Below, piece by piece: positions 23,469 to 30,962 of a DNA stretch of 32,771 bases (positions are counted from its first letter, which is position 1; every line of letters begins with the position of its first letter). Made by a program: the position numbers and the translations under genes. The stretch comes from CAZXVU01 sp964644465. Its GTDB lineage: Bacteria > Chlamydiota > Chlamydiia > Chlamydiales > SM23-39. A model generated the notes under the pieces. It did no database searches. It worked only from the letters and a program-made list of their open reading frames with translations, and was not told where the DNA came from. Location of the stretch: the NCBI GenBank assembly GCA_964644465.1, contig CAZXVU010000011.1, forward strand, positions 1 to 32,771, in the 5' to 3' direction.

Positions 23469-24028
23469 TTCTTATTCCATACCGCATAGCGAAGGATTCC
23501 AGCAACCGTTTTGGCATCGTGGATCGTATTTTTTTCGATGAGATGGATGGCTTCTTGCAGAGTGACGGATAAGAGATCGATCGCCTCGTCGTCGTCGGGT
23601 GGAAGCGGAGACGGATGGAGATCTTCTGCGAGGAAAAGATGGAGATACTCATCGCAAAAGCCAGGCGCGCTGTAAAAACCGCCTAGTTCTGTGAGTTTGT
23701 GGGTTGTGAAACCCGTCTCTTCTTGAAGTTCCCGGATGGCGCAGAGTTTTGGAGGCTCATTTTTTTCTAAAGTTCCCGCAGGGAGTTCAATGGTGATCTC
23801 TCCCACTGCGCGGCGCCACTGTTGTACAAGAATGATGCGCCCTTGCTTGTCGATCGGCACAATGACGACGGCTCCTGAATGATGGATGATCTCTGCGATT
23901 TTTTCCCGATTCTCAAAGCGGTAGGTATCTAACCGTAAATTGACAATCCGGCCTTTATAGACCCACCGGCTATCGACGAGCGATTCTTTCTCTTTTTCTC
24001 TTTGAGCATGGGAATTGGGTGTCTTCAT
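23450..24028 (-). CDS. NUDIX hydrolase (ADP-ribose pyrophosphatase-like)
   Basis: A 192-aa hydrolase with a perfect Nudix box: G85-x5-E91-x7-R99-E-L-x-E-E-x-G-F (GTLEKNEPPKLCAIREL, then QEETGF). The preceding VVIVPIDKQGRIILVQQWR and the downstream LGGFYSAPGFCDEYLHLFLA fit the ADP-ribose pyrophosphatase group, which hydrolyses nucleoside diphosphate sugars. The protein starts right on a duplicated glmS tail (GTAGAATGAAG, where the glmS TGA overlaps this ATG), suggesting that glmS and this gene once overlapped directly. It overlaps the AsmA-like gene by 19 bases. Confidence 0.88.
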   Translation of the reverse strand: MKTPNSHAQREKEKESLVDSRWVYKGRIVNLRLDTYRFENREKIAEIIHHSGAVVIVPIDKQGRIILVQQWRRAVGEITIELPAGTLEKNEPPKLCAIRELQEETGFTTHKLTELGGFYSAPGFCDEYLHLFLAEDLHPSPLPPDDDEAIDLLSVTLQEAIHLIEKNTIHDAKTVAGILRYAVWNKKCATSC

Positions 24029-24066
24029 TCTACCGTCACTGAATTTCTTGGTTGTGCTGATCGATC
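24022..24066 (-). pseudogene. duplicated 3' tail of glmS
   Basis: Bases 24023-24043 match the glmS end (24288-24308) at 20 of 21 positions; beyond that, similarity fades through the codons for QPRN. On the minus strand it reads ...QPRNSVTVE then TGA, against QPRNLAKSVTVE in the intact gene. It lies across the start of the NUDIX gene, 220 bases from the real glmS end, with a palindrome between them. Confidence 0.75.
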
Positions 24067-24145
24067 AGGGATAGTCAAAAGGTTAAATGATCACTAAGTA
24101 TGATTCAAGCCGTTTGCAAAGGTATTTATGTCATCCGACAGGATT

Positions 24146-24258
24146 AACGATATAAAGGATATAATGATATGAAGGATAATAAATTTGGAAAACTGTAAAA
24201 GGGTACCCGTTCTACCTTCTTTTTTTATCCTTCATATCGTTATATCCTTCATATCATT
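24146..24258. repeat. long intergenic palindrome with internally repeated arms
   Basis: 34-base arms (24146-24179 and 24225-24258) are inverted copies with three mismatches, separated by a 45-base loop. Each arm is a tandem pair of 17-base units of the type AATGATATGAAGGATAA. The left flank CGACAGGATT resembles the palindrome at 11868. It lies between glmS and the duplicated glmS tail. Confidence 0.85.
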
Positions 24259-24289
24259 GATTTTGCCATTAGACTCAAAAGATATTGCT

Positions 24290-26110
24290 TCATTCTACGG
24301 TCACTGATTTGGCGAGGTTGCGAGGCTGGTCGATATCGCAGCCTCTTTCTTTTGCGATGTAATAGGCTAGGAGTTGCCCAGCAACAGTGGAAGCAAAAGG
24401 AGAGAGCTGATCGTTCGTAGGAGGCAGCCAAAAGACATCATCGGCGATGGTGGAAACGGCTTTTAGTGTTTCTGGAGCGAATACGAGCACCGGAGCGCCT
24501 CGCGCTTTCACTTCCATGAGATTGCTGACGATCTTATCCTGTGTTTTTTGATTGGCGCAGAAAGCAACGACAGGGAAGAGGGGATTGAGGAGTGCGATCG
24601 GCCCGTGTTTCAATTCTCCGGCTGGATATCCATTTGCATTGACGTAGGAAATCTCTTTCAGCTTTAGGGCGGCTTCCATGCTTGTAGGGTACATGTATCT
24701 GCGTCCCATGAAGAAAAAATCCTCATAGCGGCTATATTTTTTTGCGATCTTTTGGATTTGAGGAGCTTGATCGAGTATCTGCTGGATTTGTCCCGGGATT
24801 TTTTTGAACTCATCGTAGAAGAGACGCGCTTTTTCTGGGCTGAATCCTTTTAAGCGGGCCATATGCAATGCGAAGAGGGTTAGCACCGCAATTTGGGAAG
24901 TGAAGGCTTTCGTGGAGCAGACGCTGACTTCAGGTCCCGCTTTCAAGAAAATACACCCATCGGTTTCCCGCGTGAGCGTCGAATTTTTCACATTGCAGAT
25001 GCCCAGCACTTTGCAGCCATGCGCTTTGATTTCTCGGACTGCGGAAATCGTATCGGCTGTCTCACCCGATTGGCTGATTGCGATGACAAGAGTGTCTTTA
25101 GAGAGGATTGGGATCCGGAAGCGGGCCTCGGAGGCAATTTCGGAGGTAGCTTGGATATGCGCAAGATCTTCCAAAAGCAAAGATCCAATGGCTCCTGCAT
25201 GAGAAGAGGTTCCGCAGCCGATAAACCAAACTTGCCGTGCTGACAGCAGTTCTTCTGGAGTAAAGCCGAGCGATTCGAAGAGAACATTTCCATCATCAAA
25301 TCGTCCCAGGATCGCTTTTTGGACCGTGGAGGGCTGCTCAAAGATCTCTTTGATCATGAAGTGCTCAAAGCCTTCTTTGGAAGGGACCTTGAACTCGCTA
25401 TCGAGCCGCTCTGTTTTTTTTGAAATGGATTTGAGCGAAGTGTCGAAGACCTCGACTTTCCCTTTTTGCACTTTGGCGATCTCATTGTTCCGCAGAAAGA
25501 GGACGTCTAATACAGAGCCTAAGAACGCATTCGGATCGGAGGAGATGATCGATTCGGTCCGCTTTTCATTGCATCCGATAGAAAGGGGACATTCGCGAGC
25601 TGCTGCGATGATCTGGTCAGGATGGTTTTTCGAAATGAGCGCGATCGCAAAACTTCCCTTCAAAAGGCTTAACGTCTTTTGCACGGCTTGTACAAGATCG
25701 CCTTTGTAAAACTTTGAGATGAGCTGAACGATCACTTCAGTGTCTGTTTCAGAATTGAAGGAGAATCCTTCTTTTTTCAGTTGCTCGCGTAACACATCGT
25801 AATTTTCGATGATCCCATTGTGAATCAGGGCGATTGATCCTGTTCCGTCGACATGAGGATGCGCATTTTGATTGTTCACTTTTCCGTGAGTGGCCCATCT
25901 TGTATGGCCGATAGCCAGTTCAAGAGGAGTCAATTGGAGCTTTTTTTTCAGCTCAGATAATTTTCCCGCTTCTTTCCAGACAGAAATTTCTCCGTTCGCA
26001 ATCCCTGCGATTCCCGTGGAATCGTAGCCCCGATATTCGAGCTGTTCCAAGCCGGCAATGCATCTTTTCAAAGGATCTTCTGTACCAATATATCCAAAAA
26101 CGCCGCACAT
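24290..26110 (-). CDS. glmS: glutamine--fructose-6-phosphate aminotransferase (isomerizing)
   Basis: A 606-aa enzyme that makes glucosamine 6-phosphate from fructose 6-phosphate and glutamine, the first step towards UDP-GlcNAc for peptidoglycan, LPS and other amino sugars. Met1 is followed by the catalytic Cys (MCGVFGYIG). The N-terminal glutaminase domain has GYDSTGIA and GHTRWATHG. Two SIS domains follow (FIGCGTSSHAGAIG ~295; SQSGETADT ~345; STKAFTSQ ~400). The C-terminus LAKSVTVE is the family ending. AAAGGTG precedes the ATG. It follows the upstream methyltransferase gene by 48 bases, so the two may be cotranscribed. Downstream, a palindrome separates it from the NUDIX gene. Confidence 0.97.
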   Translation of the reverse strand: MCGVFGYIGTEDPLKRCIAGLEQLEYRGYDSTGIAGIANGEISVWKEAGKLSELKKKLQLTPLELAIGHTRWATHGKVNNQNAHPHVDGTGSIALIHNGIIENYDVLREQLKKEGFSFNSETDTEVIVQLISKFYKGDLVQAVQKTLSLLKGSFAIALISKNHPDQIIAAARECPLSIGCNEKRTESIISSDPNAFLGSVLDVLFLRNNEIAKVQKGKVEVFDTSLKSISKKTERLDSEFKVPSKEGFEHFMIKEIFEQPSTVQKAILGRFDDGNVLFESLGFTPEELLSARQVWFIGCGTSSHAGAIGSLLLEDLAHIQATSEIASEARFRIPILSKDTLVIAISQSGETADTISAVREIKAHGCKVLGICNVKNSTLTRETDGCIFLKAGPEVSVCSTKAFTSQIAVLTLFALHMARLKGFSPEKARLFYDEFKKIPGQIQQILDQAPQIQKIAKKYSRYEDFFFMGRRYMYPTSMEAALKLKEISYVNANGYPAGELKHGPIALLNPLFPVVAFCANQKTQDKIVSNLMEVKARGAPVLVFAPETLKAVSTIADDVFWLPPTNDQLSPFASTVAGQLLAYYIAKERGCDIDQPRNLAKSVTVE

Positions 26111-26158
26111 ACATTCACCTTTGAAGGGAAGTTAATCAAACTCACAGATTCTTGGAAA

Positions 26159-26911
26159 TCATTTTGCTGAAATGGCCAAAAGTGCCAGAAAGAGAGGAAT
26201 TTCCCTCCTAGCCCGATCTTCCATCCGCGCTTTCGACCCTTCGCTTTTTTTATCGGAGCACCACTCTTCCATCGTCAAAATTTGAAACCCTTCTTTTTGC
26301 AGCCAGCCTGAGTAAGAAGAGAGGGGAAAATGGTACGAGTAGGTCGTCGCCGATTGTTCTCCTTTTCCCGGGTTTGTTTGGATGGGAATTTTTTGAGGGG
26401 TCATGTAGCTGTTGACCCGTCGGTATTGCAGTTTCGCTGCTTCATCGATGCCCCACGAACTTTGCCGAGGGATCCGGAAGCAGGGATGATTTAAAACAAT
26501 GATGAGCTTCCCGCCCTTTTTTAAATGGCGTCCAGCGGTTGCAATGGCTCCGTGGGGATTTTCCATATTTTGAAGGGCTAAAATCACAGTGGCCCAATCA
26601 AAATCTTTCTTTTCTGTAGGAATTTGATCGCAGACATCAGCGACCTCGAACACTGTTGAAGGCCGCTTTGTGAGTTTCTGGGCTGATTGGACGAGGGCCT
26701 TTGATTGGTCCACGCCGTAATATTCGATTCCGTCAGGAATATGGCGCGCCAAGACTCCTTGCCCGCAGCCGAGGTCCAGAAGGGAGCCTTTTCCCTTGAT
26801 TCCCAAGAGGCGAATCACAGAGGGGAGTACGACTGATTGGTGATAATAATGCCCTTTTTCCCCGACGCAGCCGCTGTACCACCGTTCCGAGGAGTCCCAC
26901 GTTTCTTTCAC
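26159..26911 (-). CDS. class I SAM-dependent methyltransferase
   Basis: A 250-aa methyltransferase. Motif I is LLDLGCGQGVLARHI (~40), then YYGVDQSKALV, VFEVADVCD and FDWATVILALQNMENP. The N-terminus SSERWYSGCVGEKGHYYH resembles a group of small-molecule methyltransferases of unknown substrate. The GTG start at 26911 is the only usable one; an upstream ATG runs into a stop. GGGG lies nearby. It sits upstream of glmS on the same strand with 48 bases between. Its relation to amino-sugar synthesis is unknown. Confidence 0.78.
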   Translation of the reverse strand: MKETWDSSERWYSGCVGEKGHYYHQSVVLPSVIRLLGIKGKGSLLDLGCGQGVLARHIPDGIEYYGVDQSKALVQSAQKLTKRPSTVFEVADVCDQIPTEKKDFDWATVILALQNMENPHGAIATAGRHLKKGGKLIIVLNHPCFRIPRQSSWGIDEAAKLQYRRVNSYMTPQKIPIQTNPGKGEQSATTYSYHFPLSSYSGWLQKEGFQILTMEEWCSDKKSEGSKARMEDRARREIPLFLALLAISAK

Positions 26912-26993
26912 AATGACCCCATAAAGGGTCTATTTTAGATGGGAGGGCTGTTTACGGCAAGGTCACGATTTAGAAGGGCACCTAGCTCTATTT

Positions 26994-27114
26994 ACACAAA
27001 GACACAAAGGCACAAAGAAGCACAGAGAAAGAGATTTTTTCGCTGCTTTGCAGCGGGCGGCAAAGCCGCCTTTCTTTCCTCTCTTCATTTCTTTGTGGCT
27101 TTGTGTCTTTGTGT
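26994..27114. repeat. composite palindrome, CACAAAG type with two inner hairpins
   Basis: 26-base outer arms (26994-27019 and 27089-27114) with one mismatch, built from repeated ACACAAAG units. The centre holds two adjacent GC-rich hairpins: CGCTGC-TTT-GCAGCG (27041-27055) and GGCGGC-AAA-GCCGCC (27056-27070), the second followed by TTTCTTT, so it could terminate plus-strand transcripts. It lies between two minus-strand genes. The layout resembles a non-autonomous mobile or REP-like element. Confidence 0.85.
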
Positions 27115-27132
27115 GAATAAAGCCAAGTACCG

Positions 27133-28005
27133 TTATTGAGTAAGACTGGCTTGCAGGCCTTCTTTTAAGCCATCTGGGACGCCGCGAATGACTCGGGAGA
27201 TTTTTCCATCGCTTCCCACCACATAAAGTGTGGGATATCCGTATATTTTAAATAGCTTTCTCAGTTTCTGATCCTTGTCTTCAACCCATTCCGTAGTTGG
27301 AGAATTTTGGATCAATTCGGGCTGAAGAGCCGGGCTAATGTTGACGAATCGATAGGAGCTTTGTTTGGCTACAGAATCGAGAACTTGAAGCTGCTCTTTA
27401 CAAAAAGGGCAATCTGGCGCGACAAAGTTCAGGACCATTCCTCCGCTCTCTGTATTTGACACAGCGCGTCCCTCGACCGTCTGTGCGGTAAAGAGGGGAA
27501 TTGGATCGCCAGTGCTCATCTGAGCAACCATCTTTTTAGACTTAGAACCATAGGCCATGAAAGTGAGATTTAAAGAGCTGAAGAGGGCGACTATGGAAAT
27601 GGGAACGAATAGCATGAGGCACAATCGCGCTCCCAGATTTTGTGGGGCCTGCTCTTTAGAAGGGACAAAAAACCAAATGCCCCAGATGAAGATATTGCAT
27701 GCATGGCCGACCAGGCAAGCTGCGCACCAAACGGGTAAATTGAGATAAGTCATGACAGGAGCGAGCAATAGAGCCCAAATTAGCCCGCCTAAGGAGACAT
27801 ACCGATTCGGAAAACCTGGAAAGAGAAGCGAGATGGCAATCAATAGCCCAAAATAGGCCGATCCGATTAAGGGAGTGAAAGGATCTTTACCAAAGCACGT
27901 CTTACATTCAAAAAGAGTGAAGAGATTAGGGACCTCGGGCAATTTTAGAAATAGCGCTGCTAAAGCAACCATTCCCAAGATGGGTACGCAGGCACGGAGA
28001 TTCAT
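27133..28005 (-). CDS. VKOR-like membrane domain fused to a thioredoxin-like domain
   Basis: A 290-aa predicted disulfide-forming enzyme. Residues ~1-150 form four to five membrane helices with cysteine pairs CKTC (34/37, periplasmic loop) and WCAAC (94/97), the layout of VKOR/DsbB-type quinone-linked oxidases. Residues ~165-290 are a periplasmic thioredoxin fold with DCPFCKEQL (Cys199/Cys202) and the cis-proline in GYPTLYV (Pro258). In known fusions the membrane part reoxidises the thioredoxin part, which passes disulfides to exported proteins. The start overlaps by four bases (ATGA) the upstream Cys-rich protein gene, a likely substrate or partner. A MauE-like domain is the alternative for the membrane part. 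Confidence 0.72.
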   Translation of the reverse strand: MNLRACVPILGMVALAALFLKLPEVPNLFTLFECKTCFGKDPFTPLIGSAYFGLLIAISLLFPGFPNRYVSLGGLIWALLLAPVMTYLNLPVWCAACLVGHACNIFIWGIWFFVPSKEQAPQNLGARLCLMLFVPISIVALFSSLNLTFMAYGSKSKKMVAQMSTGDPIPLFTAQTVEGRAVSNTESGGMVLNFVAPDCPFCKEQLQVLDSVAKQSSYRFVNISPALQPELIQNSPTTEWVEDKDQKLRKLFKIYGYPTLYVVGSDGKISRVIRGVPDGLKEGLQASLTQ

Positions 28006-28589
28006 GGGTGCTCGATTTCACACCATCTTACGGGAGACAAATCAAGGCCAAGCTTTTGAGTCATAAACACATTTCCCTCGGCAAAATCTGTCATGCCTAC
28101 TCCTGACCAATAGGCAGTATTGCAAGTAGAGACATCGCAGTCGCCTCCGAAAGTGATCCATTCTTCTGAACTGCGTACAACATCGCAGAGACAAATCGCT
28201 TTCTTGGGATCGCCTGGATCGACGGTGCACCGTTTGTTCAAACACCAGGTCCAGGGCGTGCCTCCAGGGCATTTCATGACTTTTTTGCCATCGCGGTATT
28301 GTTTATACGAAAACGTGGAATAGATCGTGCCGATTCCATGCTTATCAGTGCTCGGAAGAAGTGCATGGCAGGGAGTCGTAGACATGCTTTCCCCTTCTTC
28401 TACATCGCAGGTGCAGATCGCTTTGCTTGGATCTCCTGGCTGCGGGATGCAGCGAGCGGAGGTACAAAGAGCATAGGGATGAGTGCATAACAACATTTTC
28501 ACACCGCTTGCCCGCTTGCAGCCGTAAGCGACCAGCAGAACGGCTATTAAAGAGAGACAGAGAGTCAAAATGATCTTATATTGTTTCAT
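28002..28589 (-). CDS. Cys-rich exported protein with two repeated modules
   Basis: A 195-aa protein from ATG 28589 (an ATG at 28598 or the frame start at 28625 is possible). It has a hydrophobic N-terminus (IILTLCLSLIAVLLVAYGC) that ends in a possible lipobox cysteine, Cys24; the tyrosine at -2 is atypical, so lipidation is unsure. Two modules follow: 35-63 (CTHPYALC-TSARC-IPQPGDPSKAICTCDV) and 107-136 (CPGGTPWTWC-LNKRC-TVDPGDPKKAICLCDV), the same pattern C-x6/8-C-x4-C-x11-C-x-C. Further cysteines are at 74, 151, 156 and 190. It probably needs disulfide bonds, which fits its coupling to the VKOR-thioredoxin gene. Chlamydial envelopes are held together by disulfide-linked Cys-rich proteins; the role here is inferred. 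Confidence 0.7.
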   Translation of the reverse strand: MKQYKIILTLCLSLIAVLLVAYGCKRASGVKMLLCTHPYALCTSARCIPQPGDPSKAICTCDVEEGESMSTTPCHALLPSTDKHGIGTIYSTFSYKQYRDGKKVMKCPGGTPWTWCLNKRCTVDPGDPKKAICLCDVVRSSEEWITFGGDCDVSTCNTAYWSGVGMTDFAEGNVFMTQKLGLDLSPVRWCEIEHP

Positions 28590-28675
28590 ACACCCCATCT
28601 TTCTAGACCAAGACTTTATCTTCAAGGAAGTTCTCTGGTATATTAGGAAAAAAACTTTCTCAACTTTGGGTAAGA

Positions 28676-29407
28676 TTATAGATGGCTTTTAAGGTCGGAG
28701 ATATTTGAAAATGGCAACTTCCCAAATCCGCTCCAATTTGTATTCCATTCATCGATCAAGTCCGATTCCTTTGGGGTCGAAGGAGTCTCTATACGTTTCA
28801 TCCAATTGACAAACTGGATATGTTCTCTACCATCATCATCGCTCTGTCCTTGATCTGGATCTGTATGGCATCCCATCCAGAAAAAACCATTGCTGATCTC
28901 TTTATGCAGAGAGTACATTAAAGACTGCAAGTCATCGAATTTAGTGATTAGTATATCAGGAAATTCGGCTGCCAATCTGCGATTAAAAGGATCATCGGTA
29001 TAATAGGCAGAAGAAGAAGACTCCTTCTTAGCGACAAGCTGCTTCCAAGTCGGATCGATGATCCATTTTTCCTCGCCAAGCCGCAATTCAAGATACCTGT
29101 GTCCGTTTGTATTATTAAGAATTAATAAAGACTCTTTTCCTTCAATTTGTATGTGTGCATTATTTAATTCATCAAAACGCCCTTTGTAATGCACAAATAA
29201 GAAAAGAAAGAGCTGTTGGCTATAATATAAACAAAAATTCCTTGGAAACATGAGAGTTGGGTCTTTTTGGGAAAGTAAATATTTAAAATATTTAGTTGCA
29301 AGATCCCAAATGGGTTCCGAAGAAAAAGAGGGCATTATAGGGATAGGAGTAAAAAGGGCTGTAGGCTGCGAAACTGTGCAGAAAGATAGATTATTGATAG
29401 CTGCCAT
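28676..29407 (-). CDS. transglutaminase-like Cys-His-Asp protein, unknown role
   Basis: A 243-aa protein with no clear relative that I know. A papain/transglutaminase-type triad can be read: Cys59 in PRNFCLYYSQQL, His103 in NGHRYLELRL and Asp118 in WIIDPTWKQL. The spacing and the H-x-x-L-E ... W-I-I-D-P-T form are typical of transglutaminase-core and related cysteine proteases or deamidases. The rest (residues 150-243) is unrecognised and acidic. There is no signal peptide; the Ser/Thr-rich first 30 residues would suit type III secretion (inference). It diverges from the next plus-strand gene and has its own promoter. Confidence 0.55.
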   Translation of the reverse strand: MAAINNLSFCTVSQPTALFTPIPIMPSFSSEPIWDLATKYFKYLLSQKDPTLMFPRNFCLYYSQQLFLFLFVHYKGRFDELNNAHIQIEGKESLLILNNTNGHRYLELRLGEEKWIIDPTWKQLVAKKESSSSAYYTDDPFNRRLAAEFPDILITKFDDLQSLMYSLHKEISNGFFWMGCHTDPDQGQSDDDGREHIQFVNWMKRIETPSTPKESDLIDEWNTNWSGFGKLPFSNISDLKSHL

Positions 29408-29433
29408 ATTACTTCGTAAAATTGTACAATAAT

Positions 29434-29461
29434 ATTATGATAAGTTAATATTTTAATTCAA
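29434..29461 (-). promoter_or_regulatory. promoter of the transglutaminase-like gene
   Basis: On the minus strand TTGAAT (29461-29456), a 16-base spacer, then CATAAT (29439-29434), 27 bases before the ATG. The 120-base AT-rich divergent spacer also contains TATAAT hexamers on the plus strand for the opposite gene, without a good -35. Confidence 0.4.
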
Positions 29462-29527
29462 TATTAATATTTAAATAAAAGTAATATTTATGTATAATAT
29501 TACTATAATTTTAAAATAAGAGGTTTT

Positions 29528-30340
29528 ATGGCTGTATATCCAGGCGGTTTACGAAACAGAAGAATCGCTCAAAGTTTAGTTCCTGTAGAGCAAAGAGAAA
29601 AAATAAAACAGAAAACATGCTACGGAGCTGTTTATAACGTTTCAAAAAAGGTAATGGCGTTCGCCGGGCTCGTTTTTGCGGGCTTGTTGTTGGGGGTCGT
29701 TCTCTCTTCTACGGGACTCATTGGACGAGCAGAGCCTTCTCTTCCACGTTCTCGATGTTCAACTGGTGGTTTTACTGTAGGAGAATTTTCTGTGAATCAA
29801 CCTGAAGATTATGCCACCTGGATCAGCAGGCCAGAAGCCGATATAATGGAGGCAGACACTTGTATAGATCCCCTCGGTTCTTTTTTCTTCAATAATCTTA
29901 AAGAAGAGAGAAAGCAACAAGATCCTTCTCCAAAAGGGATGAAAACCATAAGAGGAGTTCAATACAAAATACAAGATCCAGAAGTGGGGGCTTGCGATGC
30001 TCATGATCCTCTTTGTGAAGAAGCTACGGCAAAACTTTGTATTCCAAACACAGAGCGCTGTTTTTCTAGTCCGGAAGGAGGAGGAGAGTTGGGCTGGGAT
30101 GCATATGTACCTCTTACGATCAATCAGAAATTAGATCGCACTCAATTAGACGAGCATCAAAAAACGATCGTATTTAACCGTTTGATGAAACAAAAAAATG
30201 ACTTAAAATCAAACGATGATATTCCTGCTGCGATCGAAAGGAAAATAGAAGAGGAACGGCAAGGTCTGATGGCTGCGCAGGCGCAGCTCCGCCAAGGCAA
30301 TGTCCATTTTCGCGCCGCTCTTTTAGAAGAATTGGACTAG
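29528..30340 (+). CDS. unknown single-pass membrane protein
   Basis: A 270-aa protein that I do not recognise. A basic N-terminus (~1-40) precedes one membrane helix (MAFAGLVFAGLLLGVVLSST, ~43-62). The remainder is hydrophilic, with five scattered cysteines (71-190) and a helical, charged C-terminal third (KQKNDLKSNDD, EERQGLMAAQAQLRQ) that may form a coiled coil. The topology (long basic cytoplasmic start, C-terminal domain outside) is predicted only. An AGAGG site precedes ATG 29528. It converges on the Inc-like gene and has a good terminator. Confidence 0.65.
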   Translation: MAVYPGGLRNRRIAQSLVPVEQREKIKQKTCYGAVYNVSKKVMAFAGLVFAGLLLGVVLSSTGLIGRAEPSLPRSRCSTGGFTVGEFSVNQPEDYATWISRPEADIMEADTCIDPLGSFFFNNLKEERKQQDPSPKGMKTIRGVQYKIQDPEVGACDAHDPLCEEATAKLCIPNTERCFSSPEGGGELGWDAYVPLTINQKLDRTQLDEHQKTIVFNRLMKQKNDLKSNDDIPAAIERKIEEERQGLMAAQAQLRQGNVHFRAALLEELD

Positions 30341-30355
30341 GTGGGCAATACCGGT

Positions 30356-30772
30356 TTAATAAGTAATCAGTTCTAAGGGGACCCGGAAATTCCTGACAAT
30401 TGGGTAAATTCCGGGTTTTATTTCCTCTCTTGGATAATTCATCCTTCCTACATAAGAATCGTAAAGCCAGAGAATCAGGTTGCCCAAGATCGGGATAACG
30501 GCTATCGCTGCGCGGATGATATTCAGTGTCCCATGATAACAATGAGTGAAGCCTTCTTTCATCTCTCGGAGAGTCGAAATTTTTCCGTCGAGGATGTATT
30601 GGAGCACTTTCAACGCTGCGAAAGCGAGGCCTGCAATCACTTGCGCCTGTGCTACAACAAATCGAACCACTCCGCTATAGGATGAAGCGATCGGAAATTT
30701 ATCAAAGCAATTCAAAAATCCTTCGCATCTAGCGGCAAAATTATCTGCGCATTTGTAGGTGATAGATCCCAT
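30356..30772 (-). CDS. Inc-like bilobed hydrophobic protein
   Basis: A 138-aa protein with two hydrophobic lobes, ~34-60 (VVRFVVAQAQVIAGLAFAAL) and ~82-104 (TLNIIRAAIAVIPILGNLIL), joined by a short loop. This is the general signature of chlamydial inclusion-membrane (Inc) proteins. The GTLNIIRAAIAVIPILGN-x-x-L-x-x-YD stretch recalls a recurrent chlamydial membrane-protein motif (from memory, not checked). There is no signal peptide. It starts at ATG 30772, close to a scaffold gap, so its promoter may be missing. The first 30 residues contain four cysteines. Confidence 0.6.
   Translation of the reverse strand: MGSITYKCADNFAARCEGFLNCFDKFPIASSYSGVVRFVVAQAQVIAGLAFAALKVLQYILDGKISTLREMKEGFTHCYHGTLNIIRAAIAVIPILGNLILWLYDSYVGRMNYPREEIKPGIYPIVRNFRVPLELITY
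30381..30424 (+). terminator. terminator for the single-pass membrane protein gene
   Basis: ACCCGGAA (30381-30388) pairs with TTCCGGGT (30409-30416), the stem extends inward with one mismatch, and TTTATTTCC follows. It lies 40 bases after the plus-strand stop but inside the last codons of the convergent Inc-like gene. Confidence 0.55.
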
Positions 30773-30823
30773 AGTTTCCCAAATTAAGGTAAAGCCGAAG
30801 CAAGATAATCACTCGCCGTTTTA

Positions 30824-30923
30824 NNNNNNNNNNNNNNNNNNNNNNNNNNNNNNNNNNNNNNNNNNNNNNNNNNNNNNNNNNNNNNNNNNNNNNNNNNNNN
30901 NNNNNNNNNNNNNNNNNNNNNNN
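30824..30923. other. scaffold gap (100 N), probably intergenic
   Basis: A placeholder of unknown length between the divergent Inc-like and MgtE-like genes. The flanks show no shared repeat. A missing small gene cannot be excluded. Confidence 0.95.
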
Positions 30924-30962
30924 TACTTGCAATCTCTGAGAAATCTTGTTATCTGAAACCTT

